Assembly: GCA_022578965.1 (NCBI GenBank) | Contig: MU400512.1 | Span: 620,001-684,000 of the forward strand | DNA: 64,000 bases | Direction: 5' to 3' | Origin: Xylaria sp. FL1777 | Lineage: Eukaryota; Ascomycota; Sordariomycetes; Xylariales; Xylariaceae | In this document: in pieces, positions 25,866 through 36,612 of the stretch | Position numbering within the stretch: the stretch's first letter is position 1 | Layout: the number at the start of each line of letters is the position of its first letter | Position numbers and translations under genes: made by a program | The notes under the pieces: generated by a model | What the model was told of the DNA's origin: nothing | The model's database searches: none | The model's input: the letters and a program-made list of their open reading frames with translations, nothing else

Positions 25866-27267
25866 ATGGAGTCCCCCACTACGACGGCTTTGATGAACAA
25901 CATTGTCTTCTCCCTAGGGCAGCGAAAGCCTGTTCTTTTGAGGGCACCATACTGTAATGCTGACAAGTGAGTCTATCAATTGAGCGATATCGTAATGTTT
26001 GAATGTCCGTACTGACCATCAGACAGCTGTTATCGGGCTTTATTCCCTTGTCCATCCCCCTCGGCCGTGACAGAGGCAGTTCGTTACTGCGCTACTGTCT
26101 CAGATGACTCGGCAACAAACTACCCAACAAAAGCAATAGCAGCGTGTGGCACCAGCAGAGATCTGTATATATCAGCATGTTCTTGCCCTGCCACGAACTG
26201 TCTAGTAGGGTCGGTGTCTGAAACAACAACGTCGCAACGTACGGCACTATTGGTGGTCACGACAACAATTGTAGAAGAAGGCTCTTCACAGTATGACCTG
26301 GTTACAATAATAACACAGATTCAAGATCCTGCGACTGCAGCGAATACCAGAGCATCAGCGTCAACTCAGACTAGCAATGACGGCGCCGGCGGGTCAGATC
26401 GAAACCCTACTACAGTAAGATCAGCAAACGAGATCATAACGACAGAACTGACGGTAACAAAACATATCTCGTCATATTATGTAAGTTTTTTCAAGAGCGA
26501 CTTAGAAAAGAAACTAATCAGTAGACTTGAAGGTTCCGTCGACTCAGTCGACTCAGTCGGCTCAAGGCCAGGCAATTAATCAAGGGAAATCTGCTACCAA
26601 GTCCAAATCAGCATCATCATCACACCCTTTACTATCACAGCCACCCCTTATGCCACTAGAGCAATCATCAAAGCAGACATCATCGTTGATGTCATCTTTG
26701 CTATCAGAAGTAGAATATAAAAGTAGATCAGCGACGTCGTCTAGGATATCACCGTCAACGAAAACCTCCTTATCCGTGCCAGTAAGCCCAAGCACCCTGA
26801 ACAAAGGAGAGCCTGAAGGATCTGAAGGACTCGCCACCGGCCTGGTAGCAGCAATAGCTGTCGGCGCGATACTCGGCGTGCTACTGCTGCTAGGCGCTGC
26901 AGTATACTGCTGTCTAAAACGACGAATAGCGCGCCGAGGTACTCGACTCCGGGCGTCGACTCTATCGGGGAAGGACACGCCATCTAGGGAACCAGGTGCA
27001 TCTTCAGAGTGGAAGCCGCCCGTTGAACTTCCGCATCAGAACGTGACGGCATCGCAGGCCGAACTTGAAAACTCTCTTATATTCCACCCCCACCCTAATC
27101 ATTCAGCTCTCCAGAGTGCCCCGGCTACCCCAAGTAGCCTCTCTGCCTATTCGTCTTTCGCACTGCGAGATGGGGCCGAGATGCAGGGTAGCTCGCCTTG
27201 TGTTTCGCCTGCCGAATTGTTCGTTATGCCTGCTGAATTGCCGGGCGTGTATAAAAGCCACGACTGA
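25866..27267 (+). CDS. Single-pass Ser/Thr-rich surface protein (sensor-like)
   Basis: Three exons, 25866-25966, 26027-26480 and 26533-27267, give 429 residues. The first junction restores the codon run YCNADNCYRALFPCPS. The second uses donor GTAAGT and a GAAG acceptor 14 bases past a CTAATC branch; nearer CAG and TAG sites break the frame. An N-terminal Cys module (NCYRALF ... YCATV ... AACGTS ... ISACSC) is followed by a Ser/Thr-rich stalk, a transmembrane helix (GLVAAIAVGAILGVLLLLGAAVYCCL) and a basic-start cytoplasmic tail (KRRIARRGTR). That order resembles wall-stress sensors of the Mid2 or WSC kind, although no such domain is proven. The start is uncertain: the predicted first residues are not a good signal peptide, so an upstream exon may be missing. 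Confidence 0.7.
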
Positions 27268-28322
27268 ATGAGTTCAAGATCATGGGTGCCTGGATTGGCT
27301 TTTGTTTGGTAATATTACATGTTGCTAAGAGAGGAAAAGGGCGGTTTACCGGACTGTGGCTGTGCTTTACATCAAGCTTCATATGGGTTCTATGATGAAT
27401 ATAGAGGAACGGTATAGTGATTATACAAACTTGCGTTCATTTCATTCTTTCATACTGTCAATTAGACAACTTCGCTCTTCTGTATTTGACGCATTTACAT
27501 GGGATAGTTGAGAATACGCATGAACGGGCTAAGATAGTTAGAAGGGCTCTACTAGGAAACTTCAACTTCTTAATCTCTTTTATTGCTACCCCATTCATCT
27601 TATATAAGTACTTGTATGGTTAGTTAATAGATATCTTATACTCCTTGAGTTCCTACACTGCCACATACCTAGCCCCAACATATCGCAGTGGGGTTTTCAT
27701 AGCCTCCTTAATAGCAACGCTTGAAGTCGGTCTTATAACGAGTGAATTTATCTAACAGTAAGGAACTATAACAGTTAACATTTAAGTGTGTCTTTTGCTT
27801 TCTGCCTTGCTCTTGGTTTAGCGAAATTATTTAAGCGCCGACGACTACCTATAATACGTAATTTTCTTACACTGCCTCTCCCCACTCGAATTAGGTACTC
27901 ACTGTCTCAGCCGAGTGAGGGAGCCCTCCCTCTTTACAGGATGGAAAGCATGAGATGTGAGACCGTGAAATTAGAACTAAAAAACAAACCATTAAAAAGC
28001 TATAATTCAAAGAGGCTTATTGGCTGAATTGGTGGCTACCTAACTGTCACGCTGTTTACAGCTGAGCGCCACAGCATTAGGCAGTTATTTATCCTTATGC
28101 GACCTGAGAACTTAAATATGGTAGAACCATCCGCGAAACTTTTGGGAGCTTGCCATTGCAACCATCTACAATCCAGAACTAAGCGGTTTATCGAAGGCAG
28201 ATATACATCAAAGCTCTAAGTGTCTTGTCATCAACTGAATTCAAATCGAGGGCTCTTAGGGACAGGGCACAGGTCTTAACTGGGATTCTCTTGACTTTCA
28301 GATTTGATTCTAGGAGGTAACT
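27268..28322. other. Intergenic region, no supported gene
   Basis: About 1 kb between the surface-protein and F-box genes on the same strand. AT-rich, with only short frames such as 27788-28027 that lack support. Confidence 0.55.
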
Positions 28323-29399
28323 ATGGCGATGGAAGTGTACGGACGGCCAGTTTCAGAGCAGCTAATCGCCAAACTAACACGCTCCCCCGAAATTGAACTT
28401 TGGGGTATGGTTAAACGATGCCCCGGCACGGAGCCGCGGAAACTAAATCGAGAACCTACGCATTCATCGCTCGGTCTACTCGGCATACTGCCCACCGAGC
28501 TGTTATTCAATGTCCTTGAATTCCTCGACTTTCCCTCCTTGTTCCGCTTGATGCGTGTTTCACTGAGCTGGAAGATAGTCGTTGAGGCCCTTCCTGCCTA
28601 TGCGGCCCTAAGAAAGCACGTACCATGGGAACTGAATACGCTGGGATATACTGGTGTGATTAAATATTACACCGTCTCCGCCCTCTACGGTGTCCTTCTG
28701 TCGCAGAAATGCGTTTCATGCTTCGAATTCGGTGGCTTCCTCTTTCTACCCACCTGCGAGAGGATCTGTTTTGCGTGTCTATTACACAACCAGGCTTATT
28801 GGATGTTTACTATCGAAATGGCTCAGGAGTGCTTTTTATTGACCGATAAACATGCGCACACACTGCCAACCTTGCGCGTCATTCCCGGCGCGTATTTCGT
28901 CGGGGAGCAACATACACAACGCTGGCCGATTTCCCTGGTGAGTGTAAAACAGGCGAAACAGCTGGCCAATAAGGTGCACGGGTCTTCTCAAATGACTGCG
29001 ATCAAGTATATCGAGAGAAAGCCCCCCATACGATCGCCCACGTACCAGCTGATGCATCACATATCTCTGAATCCTCCAGGTTGCGATCTGTCTCGCGTTC
29101 GTTTGAAGTCGCTTCCGGTACGTGACGGCTACTGCGGCACCGCAGCCATCCGCTTTCCACATGTCAGGGCGGGCCAGATCGACAAAGGACACTTGTGTCG
29201 AGGGTGCGAGTATATAAGTCGAAACTTCGATTCTTTGCCGGATCGCATCAAGGCGCAAATTGTACCGCGGGGGATCGACAAAAGCATACCGCTACGTGCG
29301 ATGACTACTCGATTGCGATCAAGACGCGGGTTTATTGACCATATTGCAAGCTGTTACGGGGTCAAGTGCTTGCTAGCTGAAGAGGTGCTTAGGTCATGA
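28323..29399 (+). CDS. F-box domain protein
   Basis: Intronless frame of 358 residues. Residues about 50-95 (LGILPTELLFNVLEFLDFPSLFRLMRVSLSWKIVV) match the F-box: LP...ELL..VL.FLD...L..L..VS..W. F-box proteins bind Skp1 and bring substrates to SCF ubiquitin ligases. The rest is typical of the large fungal F-box family: CxxC pairs (KCVSCFEF, ERICFACLL and later LCRGCEY) suggest a bound zinc, and no LRR or WD repeat is visible. The substrate cannot be inferred. A second Met two codons downstream could be the start. Confidence 0.85.
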   Translation: MAMEVYGRPVSEQLIAKLTRSPEIELWGMVKRCPGTEPRKLNREPTHSSLGLLGILPTELLFNVLEFLDFPSLFRLMRVSLSWKIVVEALPAYAALRKHVPWELNTLGYTGVIKYYTVSALYGVLLSQKCVSCFEFGGFLFLPTCERICFACLLHNQAYWMFTIEMAQECFLLTDKHAHTLPTLRVIPGAYFVGEQHTQRWPISLVSVKQAKQLANKVHGSSQMTAIKYIERKPPIRSPTYQLMHHISLNPPGCDLSRVRLKSLPVRDGYCGTAAIRFPHVRAGQIDKGHLCRGCEYISRNFDSLPDRIKAQIVPRGIDKSIPLRAMTTRLRSRRGFIDHIASCYGVKCLLAEEVLRS

Positions 29400-29771
29400 C
29401 TTATTGTTCATATTGGATCCTGAGGTAGCGGACGCAAATTTCAGTCTGATGGAGCTCTGTTGATGTAATGATCAATACCGCGTATGTGCCGGTGCGAAAG
29501 CGGGTGTTATGCAAAGTAGCTGTTGAAACCAAAAAAACAGACTCGGTGCAAGATCAAATGCTCTTAGTCATAGCCTGACATTCCGGGTTCATTTAGAAAG
29601 GCGACCAAATGGAACCGATTTCACCATTATATACTTTCATGTGCTAGAGACTGGTTCTAGTAGATAATCTCATGATTTGCCGTCCTCGAGTGTTGAGGGC
29701 GACTGGGTATTTACAAACTTACTGTGTACAGATATTAGGCAATATACATATTAATCGTCACACCCACCCAT
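29400..29771. other. Convergent intergenic spacer
   Basis: 3' flanks of the F-box and SGNH hydrolase genes, which converge here. No gene seen. Confidence 0.6.
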
Positions 29772-31259
29772 TCAGCTCATATGACCTCGCCGTAACCGTC
29801 GAGCATGAGTGGCCGTCTTCGTTACATCCGCCGGTTTCTCCGTCTGAGGCTTCTTCCCCACCTCCTTCGTCTTGTTCGCCTCCTCGAGATCCCGCTCGGC
29901 ATCGCCATCAGGCATAATGCCATTTTCGACTGGCGCGACAATCCAGCCTTTAGCGTCAGCCTCAAGGATATCCTGCTTGTAAATCTCGCCCATCATTTCC
30001 CAGCCTTGGAAAGTGGGATGCATCTTGTCCGGCTTGATGAACTCCGCAGTAATGCGGCCGGGGAGGTCCTGGTCGTAGTGCTGCTCGGATAGAACCAGAT
30101 GCTTCCCCTCGCGTGTCATGTCGGCAGCGACTTGTCGGATCTGCGCATTAAGGCTCTTAATACAGCGCTCGAACTTGGGGTTCGTGCTCGTCACTAGCGT
30201 CGACAGGATCACGGTCGTGCGCGGGGACGCCTCGAATAAGAAGTCGACCAGATTCCGCGTGTAGTCGAACCCGTGGGCCGATCCCCAGCTCTCTTCTTGG
30301 AAGCAGTCGCTCGAACCGGCGTTGACGATAACCAGGTTCGGCTGCATCTTCGGCACGGCCGCCAGGGCCTTCTCGTGCAGGATATGAATCGGGGTCGCGG
30401 GGAATGCTTGGACGTCGTTGTCTTTGAACTTGCCGAAGCGGTTCTGTCACGGGAGCGATGTGTTAGTCCCAGTTACTGGTGTTCAATGCCTTGACTGCCA
30501 CCGCTCGAGATTTGCGACCGAACGTACCGTTCCGACGCAGTTGACTGGATTCCCTAGCGACACAAGCCATTCGCGAAGCTGCATGCGGTAGGCCGACTGT
30601 GGCGAATCTCCCAGTGTTATGGATGCGCCTATAAACATCACACGTATGGGAGCACCACCGGCTATGGACCCCAGGTACGGCTTTGCGGATTCGGTGCTGG
30701 CTGGCTTGATGTCAGCTGTCGATGTGACGCTCTGCTCTTGGGAGTTTCCCGATCCGGTCTTGGTCGGGTTAACGCTGGTCGATGATGTGGCATCGTGCTT
30801 AGATGGTTTTTCTGATTCGATTTTAATGGGCTCAGCGCTAGTCGACGCGGTGGGAGTTTGCTTCCCCGGTACGAATTCGCTTGTGCTCTCGGTTTTGGTC
30901 GGCTGCTTATTATCTACCCCCTCTATGACGTTGTCAGGAATTCGGTCGTTCTGATCGTTCGGTACGCCGTCTATGATAGGTGTATCAATCTTTTCTTGTG
31001 GTATCGGCTCATCTCGATGATATTCAGACGTGCCCGTAAATTGATTGCGCACGTAGTCGACATCAACTGTCCCTGTCCCCCATAGGACGGCTGCGGTCGC
31101 GTGAGTAAATGTTCATCCTAGCTGTCTGGATGAGAGAGGGACTGGGCGTCTCATACCGAGTAAAAAGAAGACGGCGGCAGATACGATGATGATTTTGCCT
31201 AGCTTTGACAGCTGCCTCCATCGCGCGCCGAGGCCGCCTAATCGTGAATGTATCAACAT
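29772..31259 (-). CDS. Membrane-tethered SGNH/GDSL-type hydrolase
   Basis: Three exons, 31259-31157, 31090-30528 and 30443-29772, joined in frame to 445 residues. Exon 1 encodes a basic segment and one hydrophobic helix (KIIIVSAAVFFLL), so the protein is probably a type II membrane protein or is secreted with an uncleaved anchor. Residues 60-175 are a low-complexity Ser/Thr/Lys/Pro linker. The catalytic domain starts at IRVMFIGASITLGDS with S191 as nucleophile in GAS rather than the commoner GDS. Block III reads NAGSSDCF, and D361 and H364 sit in the terminal DKMHP motif. The family hydrolyses esters, often acetyl groups on polysaccharides or lipids; the substrate is unknown here. The C-terminal tail (about residues 400-445) is Lys/Arg/Glu-rich. 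Confidence 0.85.
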
Positions 31260-31978
31260 GATTTATTCAAGATTTTTGCTTCCTTCATTGTTGAAACTGT
31301 CAGAATTAGTTAATCAGAGCCCCAGAAAATATGCTCTTCAGGGGTGTAGGAAGGAAGATGCCAAGATGCCAAGGCGTATAGACCCTTGCTAAAATACCTA
31401 TATGTAGAGCGCGGGCGCCAGCCAATATCCTACGGTCTCAATCTCCAAGTGGCAAGAGAGCAGAACTAGAAGAGGCACGGATGAAATCTAATTCATTTAG
31501 ACTTAAAAAGATCTGATAAGCGCCGCGGGATAAGTTCGAACGGTACTATAACGTAAGTTATGTCCAGAGCGACAACTCGGCCTTGTAAAGAGGGGAGGGG
31601 CCAAACTTGATGTAGTCCTTTGTGTTTTGCTTTAGTTTTCGTTTCAGCCCGCTAGACCAAGCTTTAGGCAGAATTCATATGCCCATTCTTAACTGCAATT
31701 TATTTACAACCCGTTTATCAAAGGACTTCCTTAGAAGCGTAAGTATCCTAGCACTCCCTACTCAATCCTGCCAAAAGGATCTATTACGCTATGTAGAAAC
31801 TCTTCAAAAGCGTCCTGCTACGCACGGGATCCAGGTATAAGTGACAACTATCCTAAGATTAACATGACTCTTTAGTCTAACCGAGAGTCATGACTTAAGT
31901 TTCGTGATATATATATGCGTATTGAAGTAATTGACCTTCGTCAATTCTCCTTTTCGTCTATTCCCACATCTTGTATTA
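31260..31978. other. Intergenic region, no supported gene
   Basis: About 0.7 kb upstream of the SGNH hydrolase and downstream of the orphan multi-exon gene. Frames at 31186-31392 and 31622-31840 lack support. Confidence 0.5.
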
Positions 31979-34900
31979 TCACTGAAAGACAAGGTTTCTG
32001 TTTTCATCCCAGGCCATCGCTGAGAATTCATTGAGTCTGAAACGACCAAAGTGTTCATCGTATGTTGGAATCTTGAAGGGCCAGTTTGACGCCCAGCGAA
32101 CTTGATGCGAGTTTGGAGTCCGTGCCTGGATTGCTTCCCGATCTGCAACAAGTGCATGGTAGGCTGCAACAATCGCACCGACCCAATTGAAGTATGCAGG
32201 AGCATATCTTGCGATCTCAGTTACTACAGATACGGCCAATTCCAGATAGTCGAATTGCGTGAAGCCGTCCTCCATCCGACCAGTATCAAGGATCTGATTG
32301 TAGAACACACTTGGAGGGCAACTATCTATTTCCGTTTTTCCATTCATCCCTAGACAAATGGTGCCCCTGTGGCCACCGGCCGATGCGCGTCGACTGGGAT
32401 ATGTTGAATACGACCAACTTGAGTGAGTAGTCCTCCTCTTCAATTCTGTTAATCTAATAGGAGTTGCTGCCATCATGAGCAATCCTAACATCTCATCCTT
32501 AGCAACTCTAATGGCCCACGGCTCTCGTATTTAAAAGCAAAGAAAGAACAGGGATAGTATCTGAAGAATACTGGAACTTCGCGTACCGATACAGTGGAAT
32601 ATCCACGACGGGGTTAGGTCACTGTCGTTTTGTGGCATATAACCAAGGAAGACATTCTGGTCTGCCCCCCAATTGACGATGTTAGCTAGTCGTGTTGCTA
32701 TCCTAGCGCACTTGATCTCATCCCTTTCGGCAAACGCGTTCGCAAAGTTATTTATATTAATAACATAAGGTACGCGGGACCACTGTGATATGTAGAATTA
32801 GCTATTACAAAACAGAATATGGTAGAATAGGGCTACGCCCGGGTCGACTAGAGACATCAGGGCATACCGGCGATGCTTTCCACTATAGTAGGTTTGTTAA
32901 TAATATGATGTCAAGCGTTTATTGGAGGTAAGTATCTAAGAAATGGCACCAAACAAGCACTTCCGTCGCGGTTGGACAGCTAACAAAGAGTCTTCGGCCC
33001 TGTCAAGGACCTGGTATAGCAGTAATAATACCTCACTTACCTTAAACTTTTCAAACTCATACCATCCTCCTCGAAAGTCTTTCCATAATGCCTTTCTCTC
33101 ATTCCAGGTTCGTACTACCATCTTGTCGGTCTCGGAGATGGTGGAGAAGGCTCCCAACGCGTCTGGGTCAACCTGTACCTCTCCCCACTGTAGAGCATGG
33201 AGTTAGCTAGTTTGACTTAATGACTATACTGTTCAGAACTAGAGCGAGGAGGACCATGAATAGTGAAGCCGACGTACATATCTAGGGCGATCCCCTACGT
33301 TAACACTGGAATTGGTGAATGTAAATGGTCTATGGAAATAATTTGCACTCTTCTGTGGTATGTTTACGTCTTTCCAGAATGCCTCAGATAACAACTTTGA
33401 AGTCCACGATGCTGGCGTGAAGCAGCCCCTGATTATAGCGCCCACGTTTTGCCAATCTCCTGGAATCCCGTTGTACTCTTTACGTAATACGTTGGGTATC
33501 TCGTGTGAAATAAACGCAAGACTAATACTAGCCTCTATTGCTATACGAAGGATTAGAAAAGTTGCTGAGAACGCCCTCAACGCAGACGGGGGGGTTGAGA
33601 CTTACGAAGATATGACAGCGAGCCGCCAAAGAAACGATGCTCCATGTTATGGCCAAGTTCGGTAATACCTTCACAATCTACGTACTAAAATAACGTTATT
33701 AGTACCGTATAAGTAAACGTACTGCTATGTAGACTAACTGGCTCTGTCGGTTTTGGCCTGTTAACTTGCCCTCTATATACTCGGGGAGGAAGATAGTTCT
33801 GAAAGCGCCTAGAGAAGATTGCATGGCAAAGTTCGTGTAGAATCTAAGTGATTGTAAGCACGAAGCGCTCAGTGACTAACACGAAGCATACCCACTCACC
33901 GATACTGAGACATTGACTTGCGCCGCGCAACGTTCCGCTATCGTTAATTGGGTATTCATGAGAGTATCTAGTCTTGAACAAGTGAGAAGAGTAATTGATG
34001 TAAAGTTGTAACCTGTGGGACATATATCCCTGGCTTCGGATCCCGAGTGGTCATCGATAAAACCCTTTGACTGATTAGTCGCCAATATACCTCATTATAG
34101 AGCCGTACTACTCAAAAAGAGCTGTGAGCGACGCGTAGAGAAAAGCAATACGATGTTCTAGTTTTTGAAAGCAAGGCTATATGCTTTCTAGGTTGTTAAC
34201 TAGAAAGAAGAGAAAAATGGTTGAGATCGTACCCACAAGTGTGTTGCGAGAATTTCACTCAGCCTTTGTCTCCATTGGCTCCGACTCAATTGAGGGATAT
34301 GGTCGTACTCGCAAGGTTTACCGTTAATTTGCGCTATGCGCTGCTCCATGCGGTAGCTAAGGATAACTAGAGCATGACGAAACGGTCGCTCGCCAAGAAT
34401 AGGGGGAACTACCTCGCCCCAGGGAGCTATTCGGCCGAATAGGAGCATTTCGAGCTATACAGGTGCCATAGTTCCATCAGTATTAAAGAGCAGGAGCGGC
34501 GGGGTTTCCAGGGAAAGACCCAAGATTTGAACGCAGACTGATGAGGTATCGATATTTAACTCACTGCGAGCGTGTTAGAGTCGAACTTGTGAAGTCATTC
34601 CAGACACAAGCGATCTCCTATACTTCGGAGAAGGACCTTTCGCTTACCGGCTTCGTTTTTATCCTCAATAAGTGCTTTGAGCATACGATCCACTAATTCT
34701 AAGCATATGCTTAATTCTCTCCAGACCCTCGGGTTATCCACACTCCAAGTTCTTCCTTGATTCTTTCCAGGTGGCGCAGTTTCAATCCAGTCGTACCACC
34801 TGCGTTTCTGCATGAAGCGGAACCAGCGTGACTCATCTACCCGGATCTTGTTTAAGTCATATGCATTTGCCAGTGCCTCAGCAACTTCGCCAACATCGCC

Positions 34901-35434
34901 TGGTAGATGCCCCCCAGACATGGGTCCAATCTGACCTGGAGAAAAGTTGACCCAACGGTGTAAAGACGTAGCTTGCCACGTTAGCATACCAAGAAGTTTT
35001 TCTGATTGGTAAGACTCGGTACGAAAAAGAATGTCCAGTTCCTCATTGCTCGGTCGGGGCTGAAGAGAGATAAGTAAGTTCGTTAGAGAGTATGTATCGA
35101 GATATTGGACCGGATCGTCAATTCGGGGGAACTCAGGTGCAAGTCCAGTATGGATTGTATTCTCCCAGATGAAAACCGGATTATCTCGACTCTCCCAACG
35201 CGCCGTCCAAGGCGAATATAGAGGCGGTTCTTGGATCTCGCCTGGTTCGTCATCTGGCGGCGGGTTTGGTGGAGTACCCGGTGGTGGATTCTCTGGCGAG
35301 GGAATTGGTGAATTATCTAGTAGATTAAGTGGAGGGTTTGGTGAAAAACCTAGTAGTAGATCCTCTGGTGAGGGAAAAACTGATGAATTATCTAATAGAT
35401 TAAGCGGCGGGTTTGGTAGGCTTTGCCCGGCCAT
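31979..35434 (-). CDS. Unresolved multi-exon orphan gene, possibly decaying
   Basis: The best-supported part is exon 1, 35434-34648 (262 codons, GTAAGC donor). It opens with a Pro-rich stretch containing the direct repeat NPPLNLLDNS, then a folded-looking segment (SLTNLLISLQPRPSNEELD, WVNFSPGQIGPMSGGHLPGD). Downstream pieces on the same strand read as one protein with introns: VCVQILGLSLETPPLLLF near 34530, FGRIAPWGEVVPPILG near 34440, YQRVLSMTTRDPKPGIYVPQ near 34060, GAFSTISETDKMVVRTWNE near 33150, and a C-terminal block at 32290-31979 (FTQFDYLELAVSVVTEIARY to a stop). One TAG near 34455 falls between two good coding stretches, and some junctions need weak or very short introns. I could not close the whole frame. 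I do not recognise the family. It is either a real large gene or a recent pseudogene. Confidence 0.42.
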
Positions 35435-36612
35435 GACGGAATAAAATAAGGTGATATTTCAAGCCGCCGACTGCTCAACAAACGCGGTGAGGTTGGGATG
35501 GCAGAGCAACAAACTCCCTAGAGAGTCAGGTGTAGGAGCATACATGGTCGTAAATGCAGCGAAAGGGCGCGATCGCATTCGTCACGTAGCCTCGAACAAA
35601 GCAAGGACTGCTAATAGTTATGGAGTTTGAATACTTCAAAACAACAAAGCAATGTATACACGGGCGAGCGCCCATATGGCGATAGGCACATTTCATTTCA
35701 GACAAAGCGGCTTGTCGTATTTGAGGTAGCTATGTAGGTGCGAAATAAACATCGCTGGCGAGCGAAATAAAACCCATCAAACTAACTGGACACTTTCGTG
35801 GTATGGTCAAATATTTTATAACTAGATTGCTTACATACCTCATATATATTCGGATGATTTGCTTATCAGCCTTTTCCCAGATATTGTTTCCAATCTCACA
35901 AGCCATTGCTTCTATATAAGGCAAACCATAGATGCAAATAGGGCCCATCGGTCGAGGTCACAGCTGGTGCTGATAGAATGAGGAGCAAATATCTCACATA
36001 GCGAAATATTTAGTGCGGTGGTTTCCACGCTGACCACGTCAAAGTGACGATTTCCCGCTCTTTCAGGTCTCCTTTATTGCTCATCTGTCATCTAGCTTCA
36101 CGAGATCTTATGAATTCGGTGAATATGATTGTTGAGCGCTGATTTACATATCTGATTTTCGGCGAAGAATGACAAGAAGAAACATCTTATAAAAAAGATA
36201 AAAAAAATTGCAGAAGGGAGAGATCGTCAAGTTTCATTATGAGCAGGAGAAAGTGAGAAAATGAAAGTGAGGCTATGCTTGGGGGGGGCTACATAAGACA
36301 CTGTGTGAGCTAAGGTCACGTGATAAATATCCCTAAATAGTACGCGTGACCGTGCTATAATTTACTGCATGTATCACTGAATGCAATACTGAGTAGGAAC
36401 CTGCCTAGGTACCTAGTATATAGAAGTGAGGTTATAGAAGGCTACGTACTAAAAACCACCTTCTGTAAAGTTTCGAAGATCGGAATGGGAAACCAGAAAG
36501 CTTCCTCTAGTCGGCGCTCTTCTTATTTGACATGTTCCCTGTCTCTTCCGCTGCTGTCCACTTTATCCTTCGATGACATCACCTCCAACAACTTTCTATT
36601 TGCCGCGATAGG
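35435..36612. other. Intergenic region with one orphan exon-like segment
   Basis: Contains a minus-strand segment 35948-35839 (ending in a GTATGT donor) that reads GLPYIEAMACEIGNNIWEKAD, protein-like and possibly an upstream exon of the orphan gene or a fragment of a related copy. The rest is AT-rich; 36200-36600 is the promoter side of the sugar transporter and has a CCTAGGTACCTAG palindrome near 36404. Confidence 0.4.

Noticed and set aside
34561..34620. TGA at the end of the first long frame of the orphan gene read as a premature stop
   Set aside because: A GTAAGC donor at 34647 and a CATCAG acceptor near 34530 splice this segment out, so this stop need not be a mutation.
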